NCBI GenBank assembly: GCA_016202695.1
Contig: JACQOE010000066.1
Span: forward strand, 54,730-118,729
DNA: 64,000 bases
DNA from: Pseudomonadota bacterium
GTDB taxonomy: Bacteria; Pseudomonadota; Alphaproteobacteria; JACQOE01
Reading direction: 5' to 3'
Below, piece by piece: positions 1 through 9,300 of this stretch (the first letter of the stretch is position 1; each line of letters begins with the position of its first letter). Below the pieces are notes generated by a model. The model ran no database searches. It worked only from the letters and a program-made list of their open reading frames with translations, and was not told the origin of the DNA. The position numbers and the translations under genes were made by a program.

Positions 1-753
1 GACCCGGATCTGGTGGGTCCGCCCGGTCTTGAGGCGGCATTCGATGAGGCTCGCGGTGTCGCCGAAGCGCCGGAGCACGCGATAGCGCGTCAGCGCCGGC
101 TTTCCCCCCTCCGCCCGCACCGCCATCTTCTTGCGGTTGGTCGGGCTGCGGCCGATGTTGCCGGCGATCTCGCCCGCGGAGGGCACGGGGACGCCCCAGA
201 CGAGCGCGTGATAGGCACGCTCGACCGTGCGCTCGGCGAACTGCCGGGCGAGGCCGGCGTGCGCGGCGTCGGTCTTGGCCACCACCATCACCCCGGCGGT
301 GTCCTTGTCCAGCCGGTGCACGATCCCCGGGCGCCTCACCCCGCCGATCCCCGAGAGCGTGTCCCCGCAGTGGGCCAGCAAGGCGTTGACCAGCGTGCCC
401 TCGGCCGTACCCGGCGCCGGGTGGACGGCCATGCCGACCGGCTTGTCGACGACGATCAGGTGCTCGTCCTCGTAGAGAATCGCGAGCGGGATCGCCTGCG
501 CCCGCGGCCGCGCCGGCTCGGACTCGGGCACCCGGACGATGACGGTCCGGCCGGGTTTGACCCGCCGGGAGGGCTCGGTTATGGTCCCCTCCTCGTCGGC
601 GACGAGGCCCGATTCGATCAGGCGCTTGAGGCGGGTGCGCGAGAGGCCGGGAAGGGCCTGGGCGAGAAGCCGGTCGAGGCGCATCCCGGCGGCCTCGGGC
701 GGCACCGTCACGCTGAGGCGCCCCTCGCCGCGCTCAGCCTCTCGCCTCGGCAT
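1..753 (-). CDS. rluD: 23S rRNA pseudouridine synthase, RluA/RluD family (3' end outside window)
   Basis: Converts specific uridines of 23S rRNA to pseudouridine; cytoplasmic. The reading frame stays open from ATG at 753 to base 1, giving 251 codons. Residues ~12-75 look like the S4 RNA-binding domain (RLDRLLAQ, LSRTRLKRLIESG). The catalytic domain follows with YEDEHLIVVDKP near 94-105 and the signature HRLDKDTAG at 146-154, with Asp149 as the expected nucleophile. The later motif GRTHQIRV is the last thing before the window edge, so only the C-terminal part is missing. It is transcribed divergently from the small membrane protein starting at 777, leaving a 23-base gap. RluD versus RluC cannot be settled from the fragment, but the S4 domain and motif spacing favour RluD. 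Confidence 0.93.
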   Translation of the reverse strand, partial: MPRREAERGEGRLSVTVPPEAAGMRLDRLLAQALPGLSRTRLKRLIESGLVADEEGTITEPSRRVKPGRTVIVRVPESEPARPRAQAIPLAILYEDEHLIVVDKPVGMAVHPAPGTAEGTLVNALLAHCGDTLSGIGGVRRPGIVHRLDKDTAGVMVVAKTDAAHAGLARQFAERTVERAYHALVWGVPVPSAGEIAGNIGRSPTNRKKMAVRAEGGKPALTRYRVLRRFGDTASLIECRLKTGRTHQIRV

Positions 754-776
754 GGCGCTGGTCGCGGACCGCAGGG

Positions 777-1094
777 ATGCAGCAGGCACTCAGGGCACTC
801 GTGATCGTCATGGGGCTGGCGCTGGTCGCCGGCTTCGGCGGCCTGGCGGTCGGACTATATCAGAAGGCGACCCGCGGCGGCGCCCCGGTCGAGAGCCCGG
901 GCGCGGCCGCCCCGGCCGAGTTCGGAACCGTGCGCCTCGGCGAAGGCCCCGAGGCGCGGGTGGTGGAGACGGTGGCGGCCGAGGGCCGGCTCTTCATCCG
1001 CCTGAGCGACAGCGACTGGCGCGAGTGGATTGTGGTCCTCGACCTCGGCAGCGGGCGGGTGCTCGGCCGGATCGAGGTGCAGGCGGAGCGATGA
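777..1094 (+). CDS. Small membrane-anchored protein, DUF6476-like
   Basis: A 105-residue protein with one N-terminal hydrophobic segment (about residues 7-29, ALVIVMGLALVAGFGGLAVG) followed by a soluble domain with beta-rich text (ARVVETVAAEGRLFIRLSD, EWIVVLDLGSGRVLGRI). The layout, size and position next to rluD match small DUF6476-type proteins of alphaproteobacteria; that assignment is from memory and not proven here. Function is unknown. Its stop codon overlaps the start of the downstream JAMM-rhodanese gene (ATGA at 1091-1094), which indicates translational coupling. Confidence 0.72.
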   Translation: MQQALRALVIVMGLALVAGFGGLAVGLYQKATRGGAPVESPGAAAPAEFGTVRLGEGPEARVVETVAAEGRLFIRLSDSDWREWIVVLDLGSGRVLGRIEVQAER

Positions 1095-1945
1095 TCGCGC
1101 TCCCGCCGGCCCTCCTCGCCGAGATCGAGCGGGCGGCCGAGGGCGCCTATCCCGCCGAGGCCTGCGGCCTGATCGTCGGGCGCGGGGCGCCGGGCGGGGC
1201 GCTGGTCGCCACCCGGCTGGTGCCGAGCCGCAACCTGGCCGCCGACGCGTCGCGCCGGTTCGAGGTCGATCCCCAGGTCCGCTTCGATCTCGAGCGGGCG
1301 CTGAGGGGCGGGCCCGAGCGCCTGATCGGCCACTACCACTCGCACCCAGAGGGGCCGGCGCGTCCCTCGGCGACCGACCGCGAGCACGCCTTCGAGCCCG
1401 GTCTGGTGTGGCTGGTGACGGCGCTCGATCGCGGCCGGGCGGGCGAGACGCGCGCCTACGTCTTCGATGCCGGGAGCGGCGCCTTCCGCGAGGTCCCGCT
1501 CTCGGCCGCCGCCGAAATCCCAGGAGAGAGACGGATGCTGAAGCTCAGGAAGGGGTACAAGAAGCTGCTCGCCGAGGCCAACCGCAAGATCGAGACCATC
1601 CCCGCCGCCGAGTGCCTGAAGTTGGCGGGCGATCCCGGGGTGGTGTTCGTCGACCTCCGCGACGTGCGCGAGCTCGAGCGCGAGGGCATGATCGAGGGCG
1701 CCTTCCACGCCCCGCGCGGGATGCTCGAGTTCTGGGTCGATCCCGAGAGCCCGTATCACCGGGAGGTCTTCGCCTCGGGCAGGAAGTTCGTCTTCTACTG
1801 CGCCAGCGGCTGGCGCTCGGCGCTGGCCGCCAGGGCGGTGCAGGAGATGGGGCTCAAGCCGGTCTGCCACATGGGCGGCGGCTTCACCGCCTGGAAGGAG
1901 GCGGGCGGCAAGGTGGTGCCCCGGCCGGAGCGAAAGCCGGGCTGA
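1091..1945 (+). CDS. JAMM/Mov34 metalloprotease fused to a rhodanese domain
   Basis: A 284-residue protein in two parts. Residues 1-~140 are a JAB1/MPN metalloprotease: the zinc/catalytic set is Glu23 (EACGLIVG), His83 and His85 in HYHSHPEG, Ser93 and Asp96. Bacterial members cleave ubiquitin-like sulfur carrier or peptide substrates. Residues ~165-284 are a rhodanese domain (VFVDLRDVRELEREGMIEGA) with active-site Cys237 in FYCASGWRSA, a sulfur-transfer fold. Codon 149 is an ATG at 1535 preceded by AGGAGAG at 1522-1528, exactly where a stand-alone rhodanese would start, so a second shorter product is possible. The start at 1091 overlaps the previous stop. The pairing suggests sulfur-carrier chemistry; the substrate is not known. 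Confidence 0.88.
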   Translation: MIALPPALLAEIERAAEGAYPAEACGLIVGRGAPGGALVATRLVPSRNLAADASRRFEVDPQVRFDLERALRGGPERLIGHYHSHPEGPARPSATDREHAFEPGLVWLVTALDRGRAGETRAYVFDAGSGAFREVPLSAAAEIPGERRMLKLRKGYKKLLAEANRKIETIPAAECLKLAGDPGVVFVDLRDVRELEREGMIEGAFHAPRGMLEFWVDPESPYHREVFASGRKFVFYCASGWRSALAARAVQEMGLKPVCHMGGGFTAWKEAGGKVVPRPERKPG

Positions 1946-2033
1946 GGATCGCCGGCGTGACGAGGACGCGCCCCGGAACCCCTTGATCGGCGGGGCGGAT
2001 CAGGCTAGGTAAGGGGCGGCCCGCGCCGCCCGC

Positions 2034-2109
2034 GTCCCCTTCGTCTAGAGGCCCAGGACACCGCCCTCTCACGGCGGTAACAGGGGTTCGAATCCCCTAG
2101 GGGACGCCA
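2034..2109 (+). tRNA. tRNA-Glu (anticodon CTC)
   Basis: The acceptor stem GTCCCCT at 2034-2040 pairs with AGGGGAC at 2099-2105, followed by discriminator G and an encoded CCA (2107-2109). The anticodon arm CCGCC/GGCGG encloses loop CTCTCAC with anticodon CTC at 2068-2070. The T arm AGGGG/CCCCT carries the TTCGAAT loop. All four arms fold without mismatches, so the gene looks functional. It lies alone between the JAMM-rhodanese gene and the polyphosphate enzyme. Confidence 0.97.
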
Positions 2110-2238
2110 AACCCTCCGTCAAGTCTTCCGCCACGCCGGCCGGTTTGTGCCGCGATCGTTTGCCGTTCCGGTTGCGGGGCGCGCGGCGCCCGCCGATAAT
2201 CGAAAACGTCCTGAACAACCGCACCGGTCGGGGCGCCC

Positions 2239-3738
2239 ATGTTCGACACCGCGGATCTCGAACACAGGATCGACAAGGCGGGCTACCGTCGCGAGGAGCC
2301 CGAGCTCCGCGAGGCGCTGCTCAACGCCCAGTACGACCTCATGCGCGACGGCCGCTTCGCGGTGCTGATCCTGATCGCCGGGGTCGAGGGGGCGGGCAAG
2401 GGCGAAACCGTCAACCTGCTCAACTCGTGGATGGATCCGCGGCACATCCAGGTGAGCGGCTTCGGACTGCCGAGCGACGAGGAGCGCGAGCGCCCGCCGA
2501 TGTGGCGCTTCTGGCGGGCGCTGCCGCCGAAGGGTAAGATCGGCATCTTCTTCGGCGGCTGGCACACCGAGCCGATCCTCGCCCGCGCGGCCGGCGACAT
2601 CGGCGCCGGCGAGTTCTCGCGGCGCATCGACGAGGTGCTGCGCTTCGAGCGCATGCTGGCCGACGAGGGCCTGCTGCTGCTGAAGTTCTGGTTCCACCTC
2701 TCCAAGGCGCAGCAGAAGACGCGCCTGAAGGAGCTCGAGAAGAGCCCGAAGACGCGCTGGCGGGTGACCAGGACGGACTGGAACCTCTATCGCCAGTACG
2801 ACAGCTTCGCCAAGGTGTGCGAGCCGTTCCTGCGCAAGACCTCGACCGGCGAGGCGCCGTGGCTGATCGTGCCCGGCGCCGACCCGAACTATCGCGCGCT
2901 CTCGGTCGGCCGCCAGATCCTGGCCGCGCTTCGCGCGCGGCTCGACCGGCCCGCCGCCGCACCGATGGCCGAGCGCGATCCGCCCCTCCTGCCGGCCCTC
3001 GACAACCTCACCGTGCTCCGCGCGCTCAAGCTCGACCGGCCGCTGGCGAAGGAGGACTACGAGCGCGGGCTGGAGAAGTGGCAGGGGCGGCTCAACGGGC
3101 TGGCGCGCGATCCCCGCTTTCGCCGGATCGCGGTGGTCGCGGTGTTCGAGGGCAACGACGCCGCCGGCAAGGGGAGCGCGATCCGCCGCGTGACCGGGGC
3201 GCTGGACGCGCGCCATTACCAGACCGTCCCGGTCGCGGCCCCCAGCGAGGAGGAGCGCGCGCAGCCCTATCTTTGGCGCTTCTGGCGCCACGTCCCCCGC
3301 CGCGGCTTTGTCACCATCTTCGACCGCTCGTGGTACGGGCGGGTGCTGGTCGAGCGGGTGGAGGGATTCTGCGCCGAGGCCGACTGGAAGCGCGCCTACA
3401 CCGAGATCAACGACTTCGAGGAGCAGCTTACCCGCCACGGCGTGGTGGTGGCGAAATTCTGGCTGGCGATCGGCAAGGACGAGCAGATGAGGCGCTTCAA
3501 GGCCCGCGAGGAGACCGCCTTCAAGCGCTTCAAGATCACGCCCGAGGACTGGCGCAACCGCGAGAAGTGGGACGCCTACGAGGCGGCGGTGTGCGACATG
3601 GTCGACCGCACCTCGACCGACGTCGCGCCCTGGACCCTGGTCGAGGCGAACAACAAGTATTTCGCCCGGATCAAGGTGCTGAAGACCCTGTGCAAGGCGA
3701 TCGAGCAGGCCCTCGGCCGGGTGAAGGACGGCGGGTAG
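2239..3738 (+). CDS. pap: Polyphosphate:AMP phosphotransferase (class II PPK2, two-domain)
   Basis: Transfers phosphate from polyphosphate to AMP to give ADP; cytoplasmic energy and phosphate metabolism. The 499 residues contain two homologous PPK2 kinase domains, as expected for Pap-type enzymes. The N-terminal copy has Walker A GVEGAGKGE at 48-56 and the C-terminal copy EGNDAAGKGS from about residue 304. The C-terminal lid-type motif FDRSWYGRVLVERVEGF is intact, whereas the N-terminal copy has the divergent IFFGGWHTEPIL, so the C-terminal half is probably the catalytic one, as in characterised two-domain PPK2s. The length is typical. It stands alone downstream of tRNA-Glu. No polyphosphate kinase 1 gene is nearby. 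Confidence 0.95.
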   Translation: MFDTADLEHRIDKAGYRREEPELREALLNAQYDLMRDGRFAVLILIAGVEGAGKGETVNLLNSWMDPRHIQVSGFGLPSDEERERPPMWRFWRALPPKGKIGIFFGGWHTEPILARAAGDIGAGEFSRRIDEVLRFERMLADEGLLLLKFWFHLSKAQQKTRLKELEKSPKTRWRVTRTDWNLYRQYDSFAKVCEPFLRKTSTGEAPWLIVPGADPNYRALSVGRQILAALRARLDRPAAAPMAERDPPLLPALDNLTVLRALKLDRPLAKEDYERGLEKWQGRLNGLARDPRFRRIAVVAVFEGNDAAGKGSAIRRVTGALDARHYQTVPVAAPSEEERAQPYLWRFWRHVPRRGFVTIFDRSWYGRVLVERVEGFCAEADWKRAYTEINDFEEQLTRHGVVVAKFWLAIGKDEQMRRFKAREETAFKRFKITPEDWRNREKWDAYEAAVCDMVDRTSTDVAPWTLVEANNKYFARIKVLKTLCKAIEQALGRVKDGG

Positions 3739-3971
3739 GGGAGGCGGGAGGCGGCGCCGGATGGCGCGGCCGGCTTCGAGCCTTCGCCGCCAACGCCGTG
3801 CCGCGTCGACACGGGTCGTGTCGGCGCGGGCCTCGGGCGCCCGCCCGGCCCCAAGAACCGGTCGGTCCCGTTCAAGGCACCGGATCGGATCGATGGCATC
3901 GCGCGCCATGACCGGATATGTTCAGGGTTACCGCCGGGGCCACCTGGGAAACGTCGGCTGGACCCACCGTC

Positions 3972-5039
3972 ATGAGCACCGTTCTGGTTCTGGGTGCCGG
4001 CAAGATCGGCGTCGCCGTCGCCGAGTTCCTGGCCGCCACCGACGACTATGAGGTGACGCTCGCCGATGGCGACGCGACCGCGGTCCAGACGCGCCCGCGC
4101 TCGCCCATGGCGCACCGGGTCCTGGATGCGACCGACGGCAGGGCGCTGCGCCAGGCGCTCGCGGGCCAGGACGTGGTGATCAGCGCCCTGCCGTTCTTCC
4201 TCAATCCCGAGGTGGCGCGGGCGGCGCGCGACTGCGGGGTCCACTACTTCGACCTGACCGAGGACGTGAAGACGGCCAAGGCCGCCCGCGAGTGCGCCGA
4301 GGGCGCGGACACCGTCTTCGTCTCCCAGTGCGGGCTCGCGCCCGGCTTCGTCTCCATCGTCGCCTACCACCTGTTCAAGAAGTTCGACGAGGCCATCGAC
4401 GTGAGCCTCCGCGTCGGGGCCCTGCCCCAGTACCCCAGCAACACGTTGAAATACAACCTGACCTGGAGCACCGACGGCCTCATCAACGAGTACTGCAACC
4501 CCTGCGAGGCGATTCACGAGGGCGAGCTTCGCCAGCTCCTGGCGCTCGAGGGGCTGGAGCACTTCTCCCTCGACGGCACCGACTACGAGGCCTTCAGCAC
4601 CTCGGGCGGCGTCGGCAGCCTGTGCGAGACGCTGCTCGGCAAGGTCCAGAACCTCAACTACAAGACCATCCGTTACCCGGGCCACCGCGACCTGGTGTGG
4701 ATGCTGGTCCGCGACCTCAAGCTGGCCGAGCACCGCAAGACCTTCAAGGAGCTGATCGAGTACGGCATCCCGGTGACGCGCCAGGACGTGGTGCTGATCT
4801 TCGTCAGCGTCACCGGCATGCGCGGCGACCTCTTCACCCAGGAGACCTTCGCCAAGAAGATTTACGGCGATCGGGAGGACGCGGGCTGGAGCGCGATCCA
4901 GAAGACCACCGCCGCCGCGGTCTGCGCCATGGTCGATCTGCACCGCGAGGGCAAGCTGCCGAGGAAGGGCTTCGTCCGTCAGGAGGAGGTCGACTTCGAC
5001 GCCTTTGTCGCCAACCGCTTCGGCAGGGTCTACGCCTGA
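3972..5039 (+). CDS. Saccharopine dehydrogenase-type NAD(P)-dependent oxidoreductase
   Basis: A 355-residue dehydrogenase with an N-terminal Rossmann nucleotide-binding motif VLGAGKIG (residues ~5-12) and a saccharopine dehydrogenase-like catalytic half (CGVHYFDLTED, SQCGLAPGFVSIVA, VGALPQYPSN). Family members handle saccharopine, carboxynorspermidine or related amino acid adducts. The start at 3972 is chosen because MSTVLVLGAGKIG begins the Rossmann strand at the usual distance; an upstream in-frame ATG at 3918 would add an unrelated tail. There is no clear Shine-Dalgarno. The substrate is unknown: no lysine or polyamine genes lie next to it. Confidence 0.85.
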   Translation: MSTVLVLGAGKIGVAVAEFLAATDDYEVTLADGDATAVQTRPRSPMAHRVLDATDGRALRQALAGQDVVISALPFFLNPEVARAARDCGVHYFDLTEDVKTAKAARECAEGADTVFVSQCGLAPGFVSIVAYHLFKKFDEAIDVSLRVGALPQYPSNTLKYNLTWSTDGLINEYCNPCEAIHEGELRQLLALEGLEHFSLDGTDYEAFSTSGGVGSLCETLLGKVQNLNYKTIRYPGHRDLVWMLVRDLKLAEHRKTFKELIEYGIPVTRQDVVLIFVSVTGMRGDLFTQETFAKKIYGDREDAGWSAIQKTTAAAVCAMVDLHREGKLPRKGFVRQEEVDFDAFVANRFGRVYA

Positions 5040-5190
5040 GGCGGCGGGGAGCCTGGTCGCGGCGAACGACGGGCGCGTCGCCCGGACCAGGGTCCTGAAG
5101 ACGCCGCGCCGGGCGATCGGGCAGGCCCTCGATGGGGCGGCGGCCGGCGGGTAAGGGAGACGAGCGGCGGCGGGCCTGCGCGGCCCGAAT

Positions 5191-5541
5191 TCACCGGTTC
5201 TCGTGCATCCACGAGCGGATGATCGCCGCCGCCTCCTCGGGGTGCTTGTCGACCACGTTGGCGATCTTGCGCACCGAGGAGTCCTTGACCTTCCCCTCGA
5301 TGCGGCTGATGTCGATCAGCACCCCCTCGTCCACCGAGTCCTCCATCAGGATCGCGGCCTGGGCGGCCGGCAGCGGCGGCGGCGCCTCGAGACTGTCGCT
5401 CGGCCGCGGGAGCGCGCCCTGCCCCTCCCTCCGGGCGGCGGCGCCGGACCTGAAGACGCTCGTCACCAGCGGCCTGACCACCAGCAGGATCGCGAGAAGC
5501 GCGACGATCCCGAGGACGACGACCTCTACGACCCTTCCCAT
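5191..5541 (-). CDS. Orphan FliF C-terminal (FliG-binding) fragment with its membrane anchor
   Basis: A 116-residue protein. Residues ~4-24 (VVEVVVLGIVALLAILLVVRPLV) form one transmembrane segment ending in the RPLV motif typical of the second FliF membrane helix. A proline-rich linker follows. Residues ~76-116 (IDISRIEGKVKDSSVRKIAN, VDKHPEEAAAIIRSWMHE) closely resemble the extreme C-terminus of the flagellar MS-ring protein FliF, the part that binds FliG. The ~400-residue periplasmic ring domains are absent. A GAGGGAAG ribosome site precedes the ATG, and the gene starts 19 bases after the HD hydrolase stop. No other flagellar gene is in the window. It could be a decayed fliF, a dedicated small adaptor, or a misleading similarity. 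Confidence 0.75.
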   Translation of the reverse strand: MGRVVEVVVLGIVALLAILLVVRPLVTSVFRSGAAARREGQGALPRPSDSLEAPPPLPAAQAAILMEDSVDEGVLIDISRIEGKVKDSSVRKIANVVDKHPEEAAAIIRSWMHENR

Positions 5542-5560
5542 GGCTTCCCTCGCCTGGGGA

Positions 5561-6202
5561 CTAGAATAGCCGACCTCGGCCGGGGCCGCGACTCTCGATC
5601 GGCTGTGCCTCCCGCGCCGGCAGCGCGGCCGACAGCACCCGGAAGCGTGCGAGGAAGCGGTCCCGGGCCTCGTCCGGCGGCCAGGGCCTGACCGCCACCG
5701 CCTTGATCCAGCGCGGCCGGCCGAAGATGCGCGCGGCTTCCGCTCCGCCGAACCCGGCGATCCTCACCGCCTCGAAATAGGTCGCCGCCCGGTCGGCGCG
5801 CTTGACCAGGTCCCGGACCGAGGCGGGAAGGGCGGGCGGAAGCCCGAAGCGCATGTGGATGGCGCGGGTGAGCCGCGCCTCGAACTCCTTGTAGTCGAGC
5901 CCCACCGCCGCCTTGAAGGGGCTGATCAGGTCGCCGATCACGTACTCCGGCGCGTCGTGCAGGAGCGCCGCGAGGCGCCACGCCACCGGCGCCCTGGGGC
6001 TGAGGCGGCCGATGAGGTCCTCGACCAGCAGGCAATGCTGCGCCACCGAGAACGCGGCGCTGCCCGCGGTCTGCCCGTTCCATCGCGCCACCCGCGAGAG
6101 GCCGAGCGCGATGTCGGCGATCTCGATGTCGAGCGGCGAGGGATCGATGAGGTCGAGCCGCCGCCCGCTCAGCATTCGCTGCCAGGCCCGCATCGCCGCC
6201 AT
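5561..6202 (-). CDS. HD-domain phosphohydrolase (YfbR-like)
   Basis: A 213-residue HD-superfamily metal-dependent phosphohydrolase, probably acting on nucleotides or other phosphomonoesters. Metal ligands are visible as His in SVAQHCLLVEDL and the His-Asp pair in ALLHDAPEYVIGD, with a further Asp in VKRADRAA. The N-terminus RMLSGRRLDLIDPSPLDIEI is characteristic of alphaproteobacterial proteins of this group. The FliF-like fragment follows on the same strand 19 bases downstream, so the two are probably co-transcribed. The substrate is unproven. Confidence 0.85.
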   Translation of the reverse strand: MAAMRAWQRMLSGRRLDLIDPSPLDIEIADIALGLSRVARWNGQTAGSAAFSVAQHCLLVEDLIGRLSPRAPVAWRLAALLHDAPEYVIGDLISPFKAAVGLDYKEFEARLTRAIHMRFGLPPALPASVRDLVKRADRAATYFEAVRIAGFGGAEAARIFGRPRWIKAVAVRPWPPDEARDRFLARFRVLSAALPAREAQPIESRGPGRGRLF

Positions 6203-6399
6203 TGCCGCACCTCGACCGCCCTGCCCCGCCCGCCGGCCGCGGGTTGGGCGGGCGGCGACGGGATTATGCCCCGCGGCGCCGACGGGGGAAGCGGGAATGT
6301 CCGCGCCCGCGGGAACGCGAGCATAGCGCAGGCGTCAGCGGCGCACGCAAACCCATCGGATCGAGAACACCGCCCGCGTCGCCGTGATCGTCGGGTCGG

Positions 6400-9300
6400 T
6401 CAGAAGAGCGCGAGCTGGCGCTCGGGCTCCCTCGTCCGGCGCGCGGCCGTGCGGCTCACGTTGAGAAGCCCGGCCTCGATGTCGCGCAGGTAGGGCGAGG
6501 GCGGGAGCGCGCGCACCGCCCCCTGCCACGCCCGGCGCTCGGCGCGGGTCAGGATCAGGTGGTCCTTGGCCCGGGTCATGCCGACGTAGAGGAGGCGGCG
6601 CTCCTCGGCGAGGTCGTCCGCCGCGCGGGAGCCGAAGCGCAAGGGCAGCACCCCGTCCTCGAGCCCGACGATGAACACCACCGGGAACTCCAGCCCCTTC
6701 GCCGCGTGGAGCGTGAGGAGCGAGATCGCGTCGGCGCGCGGGTCCCAGCCGTCGGCGGCGCTGGCGAGGCGGACGGTATCCGCGAACCGATCGCGGTCGT
6801 CGCAGCAGCCCTCGGCGATCACCGCCAGGCGTTGCAGCGCCGCCTCGATCGCCGTCGGCGCGAGCGCGCCGCCCGGGGCCGCGAGCGAGTCCGCCGCCCG
6901 GGCGAGGCGGACGCCGAGCGGAAGCGAGCCGCCTCCGTCCGGCTCCCTCCCGAGCGCGGCCATCAGCGCCTTCACCGCGGCATCGTCGGCGAGGCGGTCG
7001 TGCGAGTGCCGGCGGAACGGCATCCCCGACCGGGCCAGCGCCTCGGCAAGCGCGGGCGCCAGGGCCTCGGCCCGGTAGAGGACGGCGAAGTCGGAGAAGG
7101 AGAGGCGCGCCCCGGCCCCCGCGCCGCGACCCGAGTCGATCGAGAAGAAGCTGTGGCCGCCGATCAGCCGCTCGATCGTCTGGACCACGAACTCGGCCTC
7201 GGCGCGGTCGCTCCGTGCGCCGTGGATGGCGATCCGCTCGGGGCTTTCGCGGAGCGCCTCGGCGAGGGTCTCGGGGGGCCGCGCCGCGGCCATGACCTGG
7301 GCGGACGCCGCGACGATCGTGCCGATGGAGCGATAGTTGCGGGTGAGGCGGGCCACCGTCGCGCCCGGGTAGTCCATGGAGAACCCGGCGAAGCAGGACG
7401 GATCGGCGCCACGGAAGCCGTAGATCGCCTGATCGGCGTCGCCGATGACGCAGAGGTTGGCCCCGGCCGGCGCGAGGAGGCGAAGGAGGCCGTACTGCCG
7501 GCGGTCCACGTCCTGGAACTCGTCGACCGAGACGAAGGGATACCGCTTGCGGTAGAGGGCGGCGAGCGCGGGCTCGGACTCCAGCGCGCGGAGCGCGAGG
7601 CCGACGAGATCGTCGAGGTCTACCCAGTTCCTGCGCGCCATCGCCCGCCGGTAGGCGCCGAGCGTCTCGGCCGCCCCGTCGCCCGCCGGCGATCCGGTGC
7701 GCCCGGCGAGCGAGATCGCGCGCAAGTGCGCCCGCGCCGTGCGCTCGGAAACCCCCAGGGTCTCGGCCAACAGGGCCGCGCACGCCCCCTCGTCGGCGAT
7801 CTCGAAGCCGCGATTGAGCCCGGCGGCCCCCGGGTGCTCGCGGAGGATGGCGAGGCCGAGCGAGTGGAAGGTGTGGACGGGTACGCGCGGCGCCTCCCTC
7901 GGCAGGAGCGCGGCCAGCCGCTCCGCCATCTCGGCCGCCGCCCGGCGGGTGAAGGTGAGGGCGAGGCAGCCCTCCGGGGCCACGCCGTGATCGGCGATGA
8001 GGTGGGCGATGCGGTGGGTGAGGGTGCGGGTCTTACCCGAGCCGGGGCCGGCGACGATGAGGAGCGGGCCGCGAACGTGAGCCGCGGCCGCGCGCTGCTC
8101 GTCGTCGAGCCCGGCGAGGAGCGGCGCGATCCCGGTGGCGGAAGCGTCGCGGGGCGCGCGGGCCGGGCGCGGGGCCGGAGCGGCTTCGTCGTCGGCGGCA
8201 TCCGGGGCGGCGGAGTTGGCGGCGGCGGGCTCCGGTCCGGGTGCGGCCGCAGGCGGGAGGTCGAAAAGAAGACCGCCCGCCCGCATGTCGCGAAGCTCGG
8301 CGTCGTCGAACAGCCGGATGACGCCGTACTCGCCGTCGTAGCCCGCCTCGCGGCTTACCTTGCCGGCGCGAAGCCGGGCGATCGCCTCGGCGAGGACCGC
8401 CGAGCCCGCGCGGGCGATGTCGTCGACGGCCACCGCCTCGAGGATCGCGAGCTCCGGGCCGAGGGCGGCGGTGATCCGGCCGTACTCGGCCCCCACCCGC
8501 CGGCTCGCCGGCCCGGCGCCGGCGATCTCGGACAGGATCTCGGGGAGCGGCACGAGGCTGAGGAGTGCCCCCGCGGTCGCCGGCGGCGCCGCCCGATCCG
8601 CGCCCCGGTCGGCGAGGGACTCGACCCGGTGCATGACGCCGACCGTGATCGGCTGGCCGCAGACCGGGCAGCGCCCGCGCTCCGCCTTCGTCTGTTCGGG
8701 GGTCAGCCGCACCCCGCACTTGCGGTGGCCGTCGAGGTGGTACTTGCCCTCCTCGGGGAAGAACTCGACCGTGCCGACATAGCCCTCGCCGCTCTCCAGC
8801 GCCTTGCGGATGGCGAAGTAGTCGAGGTCGGCATCGAACAGGGTCGCCTCGCGGCCGAGTTTGGGCGGCGAGTGGGCGTCGGAGTTGGAGACGAGGCGAT
8901 AACGGTCGAGCGCCGAGACCCGCCAGTTCATCGGCGGATCGGAGGAGAGGCCGGTCTCCAGCGCGAAGATGTGGGGGCTGAGATCGCCGTAGCACTCGAC
9001 GATCGAGTCGAAGCCCGAGCGCGAGCCGAGCGCCGCGAACCAGGGGGTCCAGATGTGGGCCGGCACCAGGTAGGCGTCCGGGCTCGACTCGATCGTGATC
9101 TCCAGGAGATCGCGCGAATCGAGGCCGAGGATCGGGCGGCCGTCGGCGCCGAGGTTGCCGATCCGCGAAAGGCGCGCGATCAGCCGGTCGGCGGCGGCGA
9201 AGTCGGGGACGTAGATCAGGTGGTGGATCTTCCGGGTGAGATCGCCCTTCTTGTAGATGGTCGAGATCTCGACCTCGAGCATGAAGCGGACCGGCCCCTG

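Noticed and set aside
3761..4051. A 96-codon open frame between pap and the saccharopine-dehydrogenase-like gene
   Set aside because: Arg- and Ser-rich shadow text with no ribosome site; its end overlaps the Rossmann motif of the real gene in another frame.
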